Positions 35,013 through 43,739 of a stretch of DNA of 64,000 nt are shown piece by piece; the first letter of the stretch is position 1; the number at the start of each line of letters is the position of its first letter. Under the pieces are notes generated by a model. It made no database searches. It saw only the letters and a list, made by a program, of their open reading frames with translations, and was not told the origin of the DNA. Where the stretch lies: NCBI RefSeq assembly GCF_003432035.1, contig NZ_QOHO01000029.1, forward strand, positions 1 to 64,000, read 5' to 3'. Position numbers and translations under genes: made by a program. The DNA comes from Lacrimispora amygdalina (lineage in GTDB: Bacteria; Bacillota; Clostridia; Lachnospirales; Lachnospiraceae).

Positions 35013-35789
35013 TTATTTCTCCCATATCTTCCATGGTGCCTTCCCGGACTGCCATAAATCTTCCAGCTTTTTCATCTCCCTCTGGGTATCCATGCACTGC
35101 CAGAATCCGGTGTGATGGAAGCTCATCAATTCTCCTTCTGCAGCCAGTCTCTGTAATGGCTTCTGCTCCAGAACTGTGGAATCATCTTCCAGATAAGAGA
35201 AAATCTCCGGATTGAATACCATGAAGCCGCCATTAATCAGGCTGGCATCTGTCTCGTCCTTTTCCCGGAATGAACGCACTACATCGCCTTCATCAATGTC
35301 TAAAACTCCCTTTAACTGGGCAATATTAACCGTTGTCATGGTTGCTGTCTTACCATGGCTTTCATGGAACTTTAAAAGCGCATTTAAGTCCACATCACAG
35401 ACTCCGTCTCCATAGGTAAGCATAAAAGGTTCCTCACCGATGTACGGCTGAATGCGCTTGACTCTCCCGCCAGTCATGGTATTAAGTCCTGTGTCCACAA
35501 GGGTTACCTTCCACGGTTCCGAATAATTATTATGTACCTCCATGCTGTTGTTTGCCAGATCAAACGTCACATCTGAGGTGTGAAGAAAATAATCTGCAAA
35601 AAACTCCTTTACTACATACTGCTTATATCCCAGGCAGATCACAAAATCATGGAATCCAAACTGGGAATAATATTTCATAATATGCCATAATATAGGCTTT
35701 TCACCGATTTCAATCATTGGCTTCGGTTTTAAATGGCTCTGCTCACTGATTCTGGTTCCAAGACCCCCTGCTAATAATACAACCTTCAT
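35013..35789 (-). CDS. rfbF: glucose-1-phosphate cytidylyltransferase
   Basis: Makes CDP-glucose from CTP and glucose 1-phosphate, first step of CDP-deoxysugar synthesis. The 258-aa product begins KVVLLAGGLGTRISEQSHLKPKPMIEIGEKPILWHIMKYY, the nucleotidyltransferase signature, and has FMLTYGDGVCDVDL near 100-113 with the metal-binding Asp. The start at 35789 is fixed by AGGAGG seven bases upstream; ten extra codons upstream would overlap the glycosyltransferase gene. Confidence 0.95.
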   Translation of the reverse strand: MKVVLLAGGLGTRISEQSHLKPKPMIEIGEKPILWHIMKYYSQFGFHDFVICLGYKQYVVKEFFADYFLHTSDVTFDLANNSMEVHNNYSEPWKVTLVDTGLNTMTGGRVKRIQPYIGEEPFMLTYGDGVCDVDLNALLKFHESHGKTATMTTVNIAQLKGVLDIDEGDVVRSFREKDETDASLINGGFMVFNPEIFSYLEDDSTVLEQKPLQRLAAEGELMSFHHTGFWQCMDTQREMKKLEDLWQSGKAPWKIWEK

Positions 35790-35811
35790 CCTTCTTCCTC
35801 CTGTCATTCTT

Positions 35812-36594
35812 TTATTCATATTCGTGGTAAGCCTTCCGGTAAAAATGCATCAGCACCTTTACAACTGGTTCCGGCCACATCTTTTTAAACATCTCCGTCT
35901 CTTCTTTTAAACGGCTGTTGTCCTCTATGGCTGCCTTCGTCGCCGCCTCCTCATGAACCCGGTAATAAAGAATGGGTTTCTCCACGCAGACAAAACGTCC
36001 GGGCAGCTTAGACAGCTTATAAAGCGTATCCCAGTCCAGGGCAAAATGATAGGGGGAGGTAAAGAGTAGTTCCCCCAATTGTTCCTTATTATATGCACAT
36101 GCAGGACAGCATATGGAATTTCCAAAAAGCAGGACGCTTTTTTTCACCCAGGATAAATGACTGATAAAACGCAGGCGCAGAGGCAGACGTAAAAACCGTT
36201 TGATAAATTCAACCGGTTCGAAAACCGCAAGCCTGTCCTTTTTTACAACGGTATAACCACCGGTAAATAAAGTCATGTCCGGGTAACTTCCATAACAATC
36301 CAGAAGCATCTTTACATAGTCTTTCTGATATAGATCATCCTGATGGGCGATTGTCACAAATGTGGCATCCGCCATATAATAGGCAAAATTCCAGTCGTCC
36401 CGGATACTGCTTTTCTCGTGCCTGATAAAAAGAGGAATCCCGTACTTGTCGGCAAGCCCGCTTATATAGGAGCTGGGCGTGGAAGTACACATAATTACAT
36501 CGGATTCCACACTCTGTGCCTTAATAGACCGGATACAGGATTCCAGATAAGGAGAATCCATGTACGCGCAGATTGCAAATGCATGTGGTTTCAT
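35812..36594 (-). CDS. family 2 glycosyltransferase
   Basis: A 260-aa GT-A fold glycosyltransferase, first gene of the CDP-deoxysugar cluster. Seen: CAYMDSPYLESCIRSIKAQSVESDVIMCTSTPS at the N-terminus, FVTIAHQDDLYQKDYV (the DXD-like metal site, His-Gln-Asp-Asp) near residues 83-98, and CPACAYNKEQLGEL further on, ending in FALDWDTLYKLSKLPGRF. No TM segments. The start at 36594 is preceded by GAGGT, and an extended -10 promoter lies at 36635-36643 inside the longer open frame, which rules out the upstream start codons. Confidence 0.85.
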   Translation of the reverse strand: MKPHAFAICAYMDSPYLESCIRSIKAQSVESDVIMCTSTPSSYISGLADKYGIPLFIRHEKSSIRDDWNFAYYMADATFVTIAHQDDLYQKDYVKMLLDCYGSYPDMTLFTGGYTVVKKDRLAVFEPVEFIKRFLRLPLRLRFISHLSWVKKSVLLFGNSICCPACAYNKEQLGELLFTSPYHFALDWDTLYKLSKLPGRFVCVEKPILYYRVHEEAATKAAIEDNSRLKEETEMFKKMWPEPVVKVLMHFYRKAYHEYE

Positions 36595-36634
36595 TATATA
36601 CCTCAAAGAATACGTTTGTTTTTGTCTGGCTATG

Positions 36635-36643
36635 ATTATATCA
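36635..36643 (-). promoter_or_regulatory. extended -10 promoter of the GT2-rfbFGH-licD cluster
   Basis: Minus-strand TGA-TATAAT at 36635-36643, about 40 bases upstream of the glycosyltransferase ATG. No good -35 is seen. Confidence 0.5.
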
Positions 36644-36727
36644 TAAAAATAATAAAACATACTACCATATTCATTATTTTGAAAGAATTTACCCGGCATA
36701 ATCTTAAAAAATAAATTTTTCATTAAA

Positions 36728-36770
36728 TTAGCACTCGCCTATTGACAGTGCTGACAATGCGTGTTATATT
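36728..36770 (+). promoter_or_regulatory. CIRCE operator overlapping the hsp20 promoter
   Basis: TTAGCACTC (36728-36736), nine bases, CAGTGCTGA (36746-36754): the left arm is a perfect CIRCE half-site and the right arm matches GAGTGCTAA at seven of nine. It overlaps the -35 TTGACA (36742-36747), which is 17 bases from TATATT (36765-36770). HrcA repression of hsp20 is expected. Confidence 0.88.
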
Positions 36771-36819
36771 ACACATATAACAAATAAATATTTAAATCAT
36801 TGGAAAGGAGATATGACTT

Positions 36820-37242
36820 ATGATGATGCCTAGTATTTTTGGAGAGAGTCTGCTTAGTAACTGGATGGATTTTCCCTTCGACCGTTCTGTTTTTGGTACG
36901 AAAGAATTTATGAAAACCGATGTGAAGGAAGTTGATAACGGCTATGAACTGGATATCGATCTTCCTGGTTTTCAAAAGGATGATATCAAAGCCCGTCTCA
37001 CAGACGGCTATTTAACCATAACAGCTTCAAAAGGGGAGAATAAAGAGGAAAAAGACAAGGAGGGCCGCTATATCCGCCGGGAACGTTATTCCGGAAGTAT
37101 GAGCCGGAGTTTCTATGTAGGAAATGCCGTTAAAGAAGAAGATATCCGTGCCAGATTTGAAAATGGTATTCTGAAGCTGTCCGTTCCTAAGAATAAGAAA
37201 ACTGAAATTGAACAGAACAATTACATCTCCATAGAAGGCTAA
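36820..37242 (+). CDS. Hsp20/alpha-crystallin small heat shock protein
   Basis: ATP-independent holdase chaperone, cytoplasmic oligomer. The 140-aa protein has a short N-terminal arm, the alpha-crystallin domain from about residue 32 (DVKEVDNGYELDIDLPGFQKDDIKARLTDGYLTITASK) through RRERYSGSMSRSFYVG to the closing FENGILKLSVPKNK, and a short tail with no clear IxI motif. AAAGGAG precedes the ATG. Controlled by the CIRCE element just upstream. Confidence 0.95.
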   Translation: MMMPSIFGESLLSNWMDFPFDRSVFGTKEFMKTDVKEVDNGYELDIDLPGFQKDDIKARLTDGYLTITASKGENKEEKDKEGRYIRRERYSGSMSRSFYVGNAVKEEDIRARFENGILKLSVPKNKKTEIEQNNYISIEG

Positions 37243-37298
37243 AAAGGGGGTAAACTACACCCTGATAGTACAATACTGAAAAGTGTCTGCATTTTAAT

Positions 37299-37340
37299 AA
37301 GCAGGGTATTCTGAATCATATGGCTCAGAATACCCTGCTT
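37299..37340. repeat. 16-bp perfect inverted repeat downstream of hsp20
   Basis: AAGCAGGGTATTCTGA (37299-37314) and TCAGAATACCCTGCTT (37325-37340) are perfect arms with a ten-base loop, 57 bases after the hsp20 stop. The T run after it is short, so it may be an hsp20 terminator or only an mRNA end-protecting hairpin. Confidence 0.7.
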
Positions 37341-37377
37341 TGCTATGATAAATTTATTCTACTTTGTATTTCTATGC

Positions 37378-37613
37378 TTATTTATTGCCACTGCAGGCTT
37401 TAAATATGGAACCAACCCGACTATTGATGTCAAAATATCCGCTGTCCATTAAAATGGTGGGTTTCACTTTTGCCGCATTTGGTCTTCCTTCTTCTAAACA
37501 TTCCTCATCTGCATATGCGGCAACAATTTCTCCAAGAAACATCGTAAAATCAAATATGGGAATTGTCTGTATTACTTTACAGAGATAATTTACGGGGCAT
37601 TAGTTTTTGTCAT
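37378..37613 (-). pseudogene. remnant of a flavin reductase-like (flavoredoxin) gene
   Basis: On the minus strand 37599-37378 encodes 73 residues, including CPVNYLCKVIQT, FLGEIVAAYADEECLEEGRPN and a C-terminal GSIFKACSGNK before TAA, which match the C-terminal third of flavin-reductase-domain flavoproteins. Immediately upstream an ATG at 37613 with an AGGAG ribosome binding site opens a frame (MTKTNAP) that stops at once and is out of frame with the remnant. The simplest reading is an internal deletion of the middle of the gene. No plus-strand gene is supported in this stretch. Confidence 0.7.
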
Positions 37614-37802
37614 ATTTATTCTCCTATCAATCTTTCATTTTTTTGCTGCAGCAATGAAGATTATATAATAGAATTTTATAAATATATAGACTTTTTCTTT
37701 CGGATGGGATATCATATAGATATAGTGCGCCCGGTATGCGTACTTTTTTATTTTGTATTTATTATTTAATATCTTCCACTGGCAGGACTGTCAAAGTAAG
37801 TA
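37614..37802. other. AT-rich gap with no recognised feature
   Basis: Part of the 560-base interval between hsp20 and the M42 peptidase gene. Beyond the pseudogene's ribosome binding site (37621-37625) and a TATAAT on the minus strand at 37660-37665, I see no gene or structured element. Confidence 0.5.
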
Positions 37803-38831
37803 TTAAATCAGCTCTATGTAAGCCTCAACGAGCTTTAACGTCTGTTCCATTCCCTTTACATGAGTCCGCTCCGTTCCATGGGAAGCATGTACTCCCTGCC
37901 CGATCAATGCTGCCCTGATGTTATGTCCTCCCCGTATTGCTGCTCCTGCATCAGAGCCGTAATGAGGGAACACATCCACTGCGAAGTCTATATTCTTTTC
38001 CTTTGCCAGGGCAATCAGGCGGCTGGTCATTTCGTAGTCATAGGGGCCGGCTGAATCAAGAGCGCAGATGGATACTTTTCGTTCATCTCCCGATAAATCA
38101 TCTCCAAGTGCTCCCATATCCACTGCGATAAATTCTTCAATATCTTCCGGTATCCAGCTGGCACCAAAGCCCACCTCTTCATAGTTGCTGATCACAATCT
38201 TCAAAGTCTTTTTTGGTTTAATTCCTGATTCTCTGATATCCTTTAAAACACCTAAAAGAACGGCCACTGAAGCCTTGTCATCTAAATGACGGGATTTAAT
38301 ATAGCCGCTGTCCGTATGCACATACATGGGATCAAAGCTGATATAATCCCCGGGAGCGATTTCCAGCCTTCTTACATCTTCTTCGCTGTCAATCATCTCA
38401 TCCAGACGTACTTCCATATTCTTTGGTTTTCTCTCCAAAGTTCTGGCATCGTCATAAGTATGAACCGACGGCTCTTTGGTGAGTATGGTCCCGGTATAGG
38501 TTTTTCCGGTTCTGGTATGTACTTTGCAGTACATGCCTTCTATGGACTCCATCATAAATCCGCCTACAGGAACCATAATGAGCATTCCCTTTGAGGTAAT
38601 GGAGCGAACCATGGCTCCTAAGGTATCAACATGAGCGGATAAGCCCAGAACTTCCTTCTCTTCTCCCGGAACTTCAATGATTAAACCGCCCTTTTTATTA
38701 TAACAGGTGGTATATCCGAACCCTGCAGCTTCCTCTTCTACTGCTTTTTGCACTTGTCTGGTATATCCGCTGGGACTTGGAATATTCACAATTTTTTCCA
38801 ATATGTTTGTTACATATGTCATGGTTTCCAT
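37803..38831 (-). CDS. M42 family metallopeptidase (glutamyl aminopeptidase/deblocking type)
   Basis: Dinuclear-metal aminopeptidase forming large tetrahedral cytoplasmic assemblies; trims short peptides. The 342-aa protein shows each ligand in order: LSAHVDTLG (His, Asp), SRHLDDKASVAVLLG (bridging Asp), ISNYEEVGFGAS (catalytic Glu and ligand Glu), FIAVDMGA (Asp) and ASHGTERTH (His). Length is normal. Monocistronic; the small-alphabet motifs fit M42 and not M20 or M28. Confidence 0.93.
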   Translation of the reverse strand: METMTYVTNILEKIVNIPSPSGYTRQVQKAVEEEAAGFGYTTCYNKKGGLIIEVPGEEKEVLGLSAHVDTLGAMVRSITSKGMLIMVPVGGFMMESIEGMYCKVHTRTGKTYTGTILTKEPSVHTYDDARTLERKPKNMEVRLDEMIDSEEDVRRLEIAPGDYISFDPMYVHTDSGYIKSRHLDDKASVAVLLGVLKDIRESGIKPKKTLKIVISNYEEVGFGASWIPEDIEEFIAVDMGALGDDLSGDERKVSICALDSAGPYDYEMTSRLIALAKEKNIDFAVDVFPHYGSDAGAAIRGGHNIRAALIGQGVHASHGTERTHVKGMEQTLKLVEAYIELI

Positions 38832-38903
38832 AATATCTGCCTTCTTTTCTGGTTTTTTTCTATTTTAGCAGATCTATAAAAGGAAATCTACTTAAGAATA
38901 TGG

Positions 38904-38956
38904 AAAAAAGGCTGCAAAGCCCAGCCGGGGTAACCGGATCTGGCTTTGCAGCCTTT
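38904..38956 (-). terminator. intrinsic terminator of glnN
   Basis: AAAGGCTGCAAAGCC (38907-38921) and GGCTTTGCAGCCTTT (38942-38956) make a perfect 15-bp stem. On the minus strand it ends in six T and lies 12 bases after the glnN stop. Confidence 0.93.
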
Positions 38957-38968
38957 AATCATTCTTTC

Positions 38969-41086
38969 TTATACTTCAAAAATCAGATCGCCATAGCTTG
39001 GAAGAGGCCAAATCTCCTTATCCACAATCATTTCCAGTTTATCTGCCGGCTCACGGAGTGCTGCCATGGCAGGTACAACCTCACTGTGATAAGCAGCTGC
39101 CTGCTCTTTGTTCTCTCCGATTGCTGCACATTTGTCAGTGATATCAATCAGAGCAGAAAGTGCTACCTTCATATCAGAAAGATATGCGCTTACTTCAGTC
39201 AGAAGTTCTTCCTGTACACTGGTATCTGCAGCCGGACATGCTGATTTTACCTTGCCTAACGAATCTGCAAGAACGGTTGCATATTTTACAACTGCCGGAA
39301 TAAGCTGCTTTCCTGCCATATCAATCATGGTTCTTGCTTCAATATTAATGGCTTTTGAATAGGTCTCATATTCAATCTCAACGCGGGACTCTAACTCAGC
39401 CTTTGTAAATACCTTGAATGATTCAAACATGCTGATGGATTTTTCTTTCGTAAGTGCAGGAATTGCATCAACCATTGCCTTGATGTTTGGAAGTCCTCTT
39501 CTCTCTGCCTCTTCTACCCATGCATCAGAATAACCATTGCCGTTAAAGATTACTCTCCTATGTGCTGCCAGCTGTTCTTTAATCATATCATGTACAGCCG
39601 TATCAAAGTCTTCTGCTTTCTCAAGTACATCCGCTGCTTCTTTAAATGCCTCAGCTGTAATAGTATTTAATACAACGTTCGGTGATGAGATGGAATCAGA
39701 AGAACCTACCATACGGAATTCAAATTTATTGCCGGTGAATGCAAATGGTGAAGTTCTGTTTCTGTCAGTTGCATCTTTAAATAAGTCTGGCAGAGTCTTA
39801 ACGCCTGTCTTTAAGGTACCGCCTGATTTGGAGTGAGTTGCCTCACCAGTGCTGCAAAGCTGATCTACTACATCCTCAAGCTGTTCGCCGATGAATACGG
39901 AGATGATTGCAGGAGGTGCTTCGTTTGCACCAAGTCTGTGGTCGTTTCCAACATCTGCTGCAGACTGGCGGAGAAGATCGGCATGCTTATCAACTGCCTT
40001 TAAGATACAGGATAATACCAGTAAGAACTGAATGTTCTCATGAGGTGTTTCGCCTGGATTTAATAAATTAATACCGTCGTCACTGGTTAAAGACCAGTTG
40101 TTATGCTTACCGGAACCATTCACGCCTGCAAATGGCTTCTCATGAAGCAGACAGTTTAATCCATGACGTCCTGCAACCTTTTTTAAGGTTTCCATAACAA
40201 GCTGATTATGATCAACTGCTACGTTGGCCTGCTCATAAATTGGTGCCAGCTCATGCTGAGCCGGTGCAACCTCATTATGCTGAGTCTTTGCCGGTACGCC
40301 AAGCTTCCAGAGTTCTTCATTTACTTCCTTCATATACGCTGCAATTCTTTCACGAATGGAACCAAAGTAGTGGTCTTCCATTTCCTGTCCTTTTGGAGGC
40401 ATTGCACCGAATAACGTTCTTCCGGCGTAAATTAAGTCTTTTCTCTGTAAATACTTTTCATGGTCAACCAGGAAATATTCCTGCTCCGGTCCAACGGAAG
40501 GTGTCACACGTTTTGAAGTGGTATTGCCAAACAGTCTTAAGATTCTTAAAGCCTGCTCATCAACCGCTTCCATTGATCTTAAGAGAGGAGTCTTTTTATC
40601 AAGCGCTTCTCCTGTATAAGAGCAGAAAGCAGTGGGAATGCAAAGAGTTACACCGATGGCATCTTCTCTTAAGAATGCAGGGGAGGTACAATCCCATGCA
40701 GTATATCCTCTTGCTTCAAACGTTGCTCTTAAACCACCGGAAGGAAAGGAAGAGGCATCAGGTTCGCCTTTTACCAGCTCTTTACCGGAAAACTCCATGA
40801 TTACCTTACCTTCTGATGTGGGAGAGGAGATGAAGGAGTCATGCTTCTCGGCAGTAATGCCTGTCAGCGGCTGGAACCAGTGTGTATAGTGAGTTGCGCC
40901 TCTCTCAATTGCCCAATCCTTCATTGCATGAGCTACTACATCTGCAATGGAAGGATCCAGTTCTGCACCGTCTTCAATGGTTTTCTTTAACTTCTTGAAA
41001 ACACTTTTTGGCAGACGCTCTCTCATAACGGTCTCGTTAAATACATTCTTACCGAACAGCTCGGCTACATTCACAACTTCGCTCAT
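38969..41086 (-). CDS. glnN: glutamine synthetase type III
   Basis: ATP-dependent formation of glutamine from glutamate and ammonium. The 705-aa length and motifs are those of GSIII, not GSI (about 440-470 aa): [11 protein letters not shown] near residues 73-83, [14 protein letters not shown] near 213-226, [30 protein letters not shown] near 263-292, and [15 protein letters not shown] near 318-332. GSIII is common in Clostridia and Bacteroidetes. Its leader has a terminator-like hairpin and a 14-base element shared with the glnB leader, linking it to glnB-amt. Confidence 0.96.
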   Translation of the reverse strand: MSEVVNVAELFGKNVFNETVMRERLPKSVFKKLKKTIEDGAELDPSIADVVAHAMKDWAIERGATHYTHWFQPLTGITAEKHDSFISSPTSEGKVIMEFSGKELVKGEPDASSFPSGGLRATFEARGYTAWDCTSPAFLREDAIGVTLCIPTAFCSYTGEALDKKTPLLRSMEAVDEQALRILRLFGNTTSKRVTPSVGPEQEYFLVDHEKYLQRKDLIYAGRTLFGAMPPKGQEMEDHYFGSIRERIAAYMKEVNEELWKLGVPAKTQHNEVAPAQHELAPIYEQANVAVDHNQLVMETLKKVAGRHGLNCLLHEKPFAGVNGSGKHNNWSLTSDDGINLLNPGETPHENIQFLLVLSCILKAVDKHADLLRQSAADVGNDHRLGANEAPPAIISVFIGEQLEDVVDQLCSTGEATHSKSGGTLKTGVKTLPDLFKDATDRNRTSPFAFTGNKFEFRMVGSSDSISSPNVVLNTITAEAFKEAADVLEKAEDFDTAVHDMIKEQLAAHRRVIFNGNGYSDAWVEEAERRGLPNIKAMVDAIPALTKEKSISMFESFKVFTKAELESRVEIEYETYSKAINIEARTMIDMAGKQLIPAVVKYATVLADSLGKVKSACPAADTSVQEELLTEVSAYLSDMKVALSALIDITDKCAAIGENKEQAAAYHSEVVPAMAALREPADKLEMIVDKEIWPLPSYGDLIFEV

Positions 41087-41182
41087 AAATTTTCCATCCT
41101 CTCATATTAATTTCCACTTAATAAAATTAAGTCTAATCGTTTTTTTTAGTCTCCTCATTATCTGAATATGCGCATAAATCAG

Positions 41183-41221
41183 AAAAGGCGCCCTCCCGTC
41201 ATAAGGAGAACGCCATTGTTC
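41183..41221 (-). terminator. terminator-like hairpin with competing stem in the glnN leader
   Basis: Minus strand: GGCGTTCTCC (41214-41205) pairs with GGAGGGCGCC (41196-41187), ten pairs including two G/T, with an eight-base loop and then TTTT (41186-41183). The 14 bases 41221-41208 read GAAC-AATGGC-GTTC, a self-complementary stem with a six-base loop that shares its 3' half with the terminator. The predicted transcription start of glnN falls at about 41221. It could also simply end the upstream fba transcript. Confidence 0.6.
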
Positions 41222-41227
41222 TTAATT

Positions 41228-41256
41228 AAAATAAACCATTTTCCTAAAAAAATCAA
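41228..41256 (-). promoter_or_regulatory. putative promoter of glnN
   Basis: Minus-strand TTGATT (41251-41256), 17-base spacer, TATTTT (41228-41233). It lies upstream of the leader hairpin at 41183-41221, about 140 bases from the glnN ATG. No better promoter is visible between hairpin and gene. Confidence 0.5.
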
Positions 41257-41291
41257 GTACTTTTTGAAAAAAAAATTTTTTTAGAAGGTTT

Positions 41292-42155
41292 TTATGCTTT
41301 TCCAACGGATCCGAACAGTTCCATCTTCTCTTTCACTGTTGCTTTGATGGCATCAGTTCCCGGAGCAAGAAGCTTACGGGGATCAAATCCCTTACCCTCT
41401 AAATCCTTGCCTGCTTCAATGTATTTACGGGTTGCTTCTGCAAAAGTAAGCTGGCACTCTGTATTAACATTGATCTTAGCTACGCCAAGGCTGATAGCCT
41501 TTTTAATCTGATCTTCCGGAATACCTGTCCCGCCGTGAAGTACCAGAGGCATACCACCGACTTTATCTTTTACGGCTGCCAGGGTTTCAAAACTTAAGCC
41601 TGCCCAGTTTGCCGGATATTTGCCATGGATGTTACCAATTCCTGCTGCCAGCATGGTTACGCCTAAATCAGCGATCTGCTTGCACTCATCAGGATCTGCA
41701 CACTCACCCATACCAACTACGCCGTCTTCCTCACCGCCGATGGAACCAACTTCCGCTTCAATGGAAAGTCCCTTTTCATTACAAACCTTTACAAGTTCTG
41801 TTGTCTTTTCCACATTCTCTGCGATTGGGTAATGGGAACCATCAAACATGATGGAAGAAAAACCAGCTTCAATGCACTTATAACAGCCATCATAAGAACC
41901 ATGATCCAAATGAAGTGCTACCGGTACGCTAATCTTTAATTCTTCAATCATAGCTTTTACCATAGCTGCTACAGTTTTATAGCCTGTCATGTATTTACCA
42001 GCGCCTTCGGAAACTCCCAGAATAACCGGAGATTTCAGTTCTTCGGCTGTCAGTAAAACAGCCTTTGTCCACTCAAGGTTGTTGATGTTGAACTGTCCAA
42101 CTGCGTATTTTCCATCTCTTGCTTTTTCAAGCATCTCTTTTGCTGAAACTAACAT
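41292..42155 (-). CDS. fba: class II fructose-1,6-bisphosphate aldolase
   Basis: Zinc-dependent aldol cleavage of fructose 1,6-bisphosphate in glycolysis. The 287-aa product has the zinc histidines in ALHLDHGSYDG (near 81), GIGNIHGKYP (near 173) and LVLHGGTGIP (near 203), plus the phosphate loop INVNTECQL near 226-234. The start at 42155 has GGAGG about nine bases upstream; 14 codons before it in the frame are excluded. Confidence 0.94.
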   Translation of the reverse strand: MLVSAKEMLEKARDGKYAVGQFNINNLEWTKAVLLTAEELKSPVILGVSEGAGKYMTGYKTVAAMVKAMIEELKISVPVALHLDHGSYDGCYKCIEAGFSSIMFDGSHYPIAENVEKTTELVKVCNEKGLSIEAEVGSIGGEEDGVVGMGECADPDECKQIADLGVTMLAAGIGNIHGKYPANWAGLSFETLAAVKDKVGGMPLVLHGGTGIPEDQIKKAISLGVAKINVNTECQLTFAEATRKYIEAGKDLEGKGFDPRKLLAPGTDAIKATVKEKMELFGSVGKA

Positions 42156-42267
42156 ATCACAAACCTCCATATTTTTTATTGTCTTACATTTTTTCATTAT
42201 ATACCATTTTGTCCTATTTGGAAAGATTATTTTTTGAAGATTGTTTTTTTTATAACAAAGTTACATT

Positions 42268-42296
42268 TTGCTTTCAGAAACTCTTTGTTCTATAAT
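42268..42296 (+). promoter_or_regulatory. putative promoter of the MATE gene
   Basis: TTGCTT (42268-42273), 17-base spacer, TATAAT (42291-42296), 37 bases before the ATG. Confidence 0.6.
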
Positions 42297-42332
42297 GAAT
42301 GCAAACAAAGAAAAAAATAACAGGAGAGTTTT

Positions 42333-43739
42333 ATGAGACATAAGAGAAGATTCGGCAGTCTGAACAGCCAAAACCAAAAACAAGCATCAGAAATTAACCC
42401 GAAACACCCGGATCTGTTTACAGGTCAACAGCTGAAACGACTGATCTTTCCTCTGGTGATTGAACAGATTCTGGCTGTGTTTATGGGAATGGCAGATACC
42501 ATAATGGTGGCCTCCTGCGGAGAAGCGGCTGTATCAGGCATTTCGATCGTAGATACCATCAGTGTACTCTTAATCGGTTTATTTGGAGCCATGGCAGCCG
42601 GAGGTTCCGTTGTTACCGCCCAATATATTGGAAGAAAGGATGAACAGAATGTAGCCCGGGCTGCAGGGCAGCTTTTTCTGGCAATCGGAGGGCTCTCCCT
42701 TTTTTTAATGGTTTTTACGCTTATTTTCAACAAGCCGCTTCTTCGGGTTATCTATGGATCAATTGACAAGGATGTAATGGCAAATGCGAGAATCTATTTT
42801 TATATATCCTCAATTTCCTATCCCTTTCTGGCATTTTATAACAGTGCGGCAGCACTGTTCCGGGCAGTGGGCAATTCCAAAGTCTCCATGCAGATTTCCC
42901 TGTTTTCTAATCTATTCAACATAGCCGGAAACGCCCTCCTTATCTATGTTTTTCACTTAGGTGTTGCTGGTGCAGGAATTTCTACCCTGATTTCCCGTAT
43001 CATCTCGGCTGTATTAATTCTTATTCTGTTAAAAAAACAGGGGGAATTTTCTGTAGAATACCGGCTTAAACCGGATAAACGCATCCTTGGCCAGATCCTT
43101 TACATTGGAGTACCAAACGGACTGGAAAACAGTATCTTCCAGCTGGGAAAGCTGTTGTTATCCAGTCTGATTGCCGGCTTCGGAACTGTTGCCATCGCAG
43201 CAAACGCAGTCGCCAGCACCATCTGCGGGCTTGAAATCATACCAGCCAATGCAATCGGAATCGCAATGGTAACCGTAGTAGGCCAGTGCATTGGAGCCGG
43301 TGAACTTTCACAAGCCCGCCATTATATGGGCAGGCTTGTAAAAACAGCTTACTTGTGGCTGCTGGTTCTGAATCTGTCCCTTCTTCCCTTCTTAAAAGTG
43401 ATCTGCGGTCTGTTCCAGCTCTCCGCTGAGACAAGTGCGCTGGCGATCGAACTTATGGTTTATCACAGCATCTGCTGCATGCTGATTCATCCTCTGTCAT
43501 TTTGCCTGACCAACGGTCTCAGGGCGGCCAATGATGTTCGTTTTACCATGACTGTATCCATCTGCTCCATGTGGATCTGCCGGATCGTAATGGCATACTT
43601 GTTAAGTCTTTATTTCGGACTCGGCCTGATGGGGATCTGGATTGCAATGACAATCGACTGGCTTGTGCGCGCCATATTTTTCACAACCCGGGTTCTAAGC
43701 GGGAAATGGCGCCGCTATGCAATGCGAAGTTTAAACTAA
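42333..43739 (+). CDS. MATE family efflux transporter
   Basis: Cation-coupled multidrug or metabolite exporter. The 468-aa protein has twelve hydrophobic segments in two similar halves: LFTGQQLKRLIFPLVIEQILAVFMGMADTIMVA opens the first, and RILGQILYIGVPNGLENSIFQLGKLLLSSLIAGFG the second. LYFGLGLMGIWIAM near the end is the usual closing motif. The first 28 residues are hydrophilic and polar. Substrate unknown. The stop overlaps the convergent thrC stop by four bases. Confidence 0.93.
   Translation: MRHKRRFGSLNSQNQKQASEINPKHPDLFTGQQLKRLIFPLVIEQILAVFMGMADTIMVASCGEAAVSGISIVDTISVLLIGLFGAMAAGGSVVTAQYIGRKDEQNVARAAGQLFLAIGGLSLFLMVFTLIFNKPLLRVIYGSIDKDVMANARIYFYISSISYPFLAFYNSAAALFRAVGNSKVSMQISLFSNLFNIAGNALLIYVFHLGVAGAGISTLISRIISAVLILILLKKQGEFSVEYRLKPDKRILGQILYIGVPNGLENSIFQLGKLLLSSLIAGFGTVAIAANAVASTICGLEIIPANAIGIAMVTVVGQCIGAGELSQARHYMGRLVKTAYLWLLVLNLSLLPFLKVICGLFQLSAETSALAIELMVYHSICCMLIHPLSFCLTNGLRAANDVRFTMTVSICSMWICRIVMAYLLSLYFGLGLMGIWIAMTIDWLVRAIFFTTRVLSGKWRRYAMRSLN

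Noticed and set aside
37364-37588. 74-codon plus-strand frame in the hsp20-M42 gap
   Set aside because: The opposite strand carries a recognisable flavin reductase remnant, which explains the open frame; there is no ribosome binding site for the plus-strand frame.
40240-40800. 186-codon plus-strand frame opposite glnN
   Set aside because: Shadow of the glutamine synthetase core motifs; no promoter or ribosome binding site.
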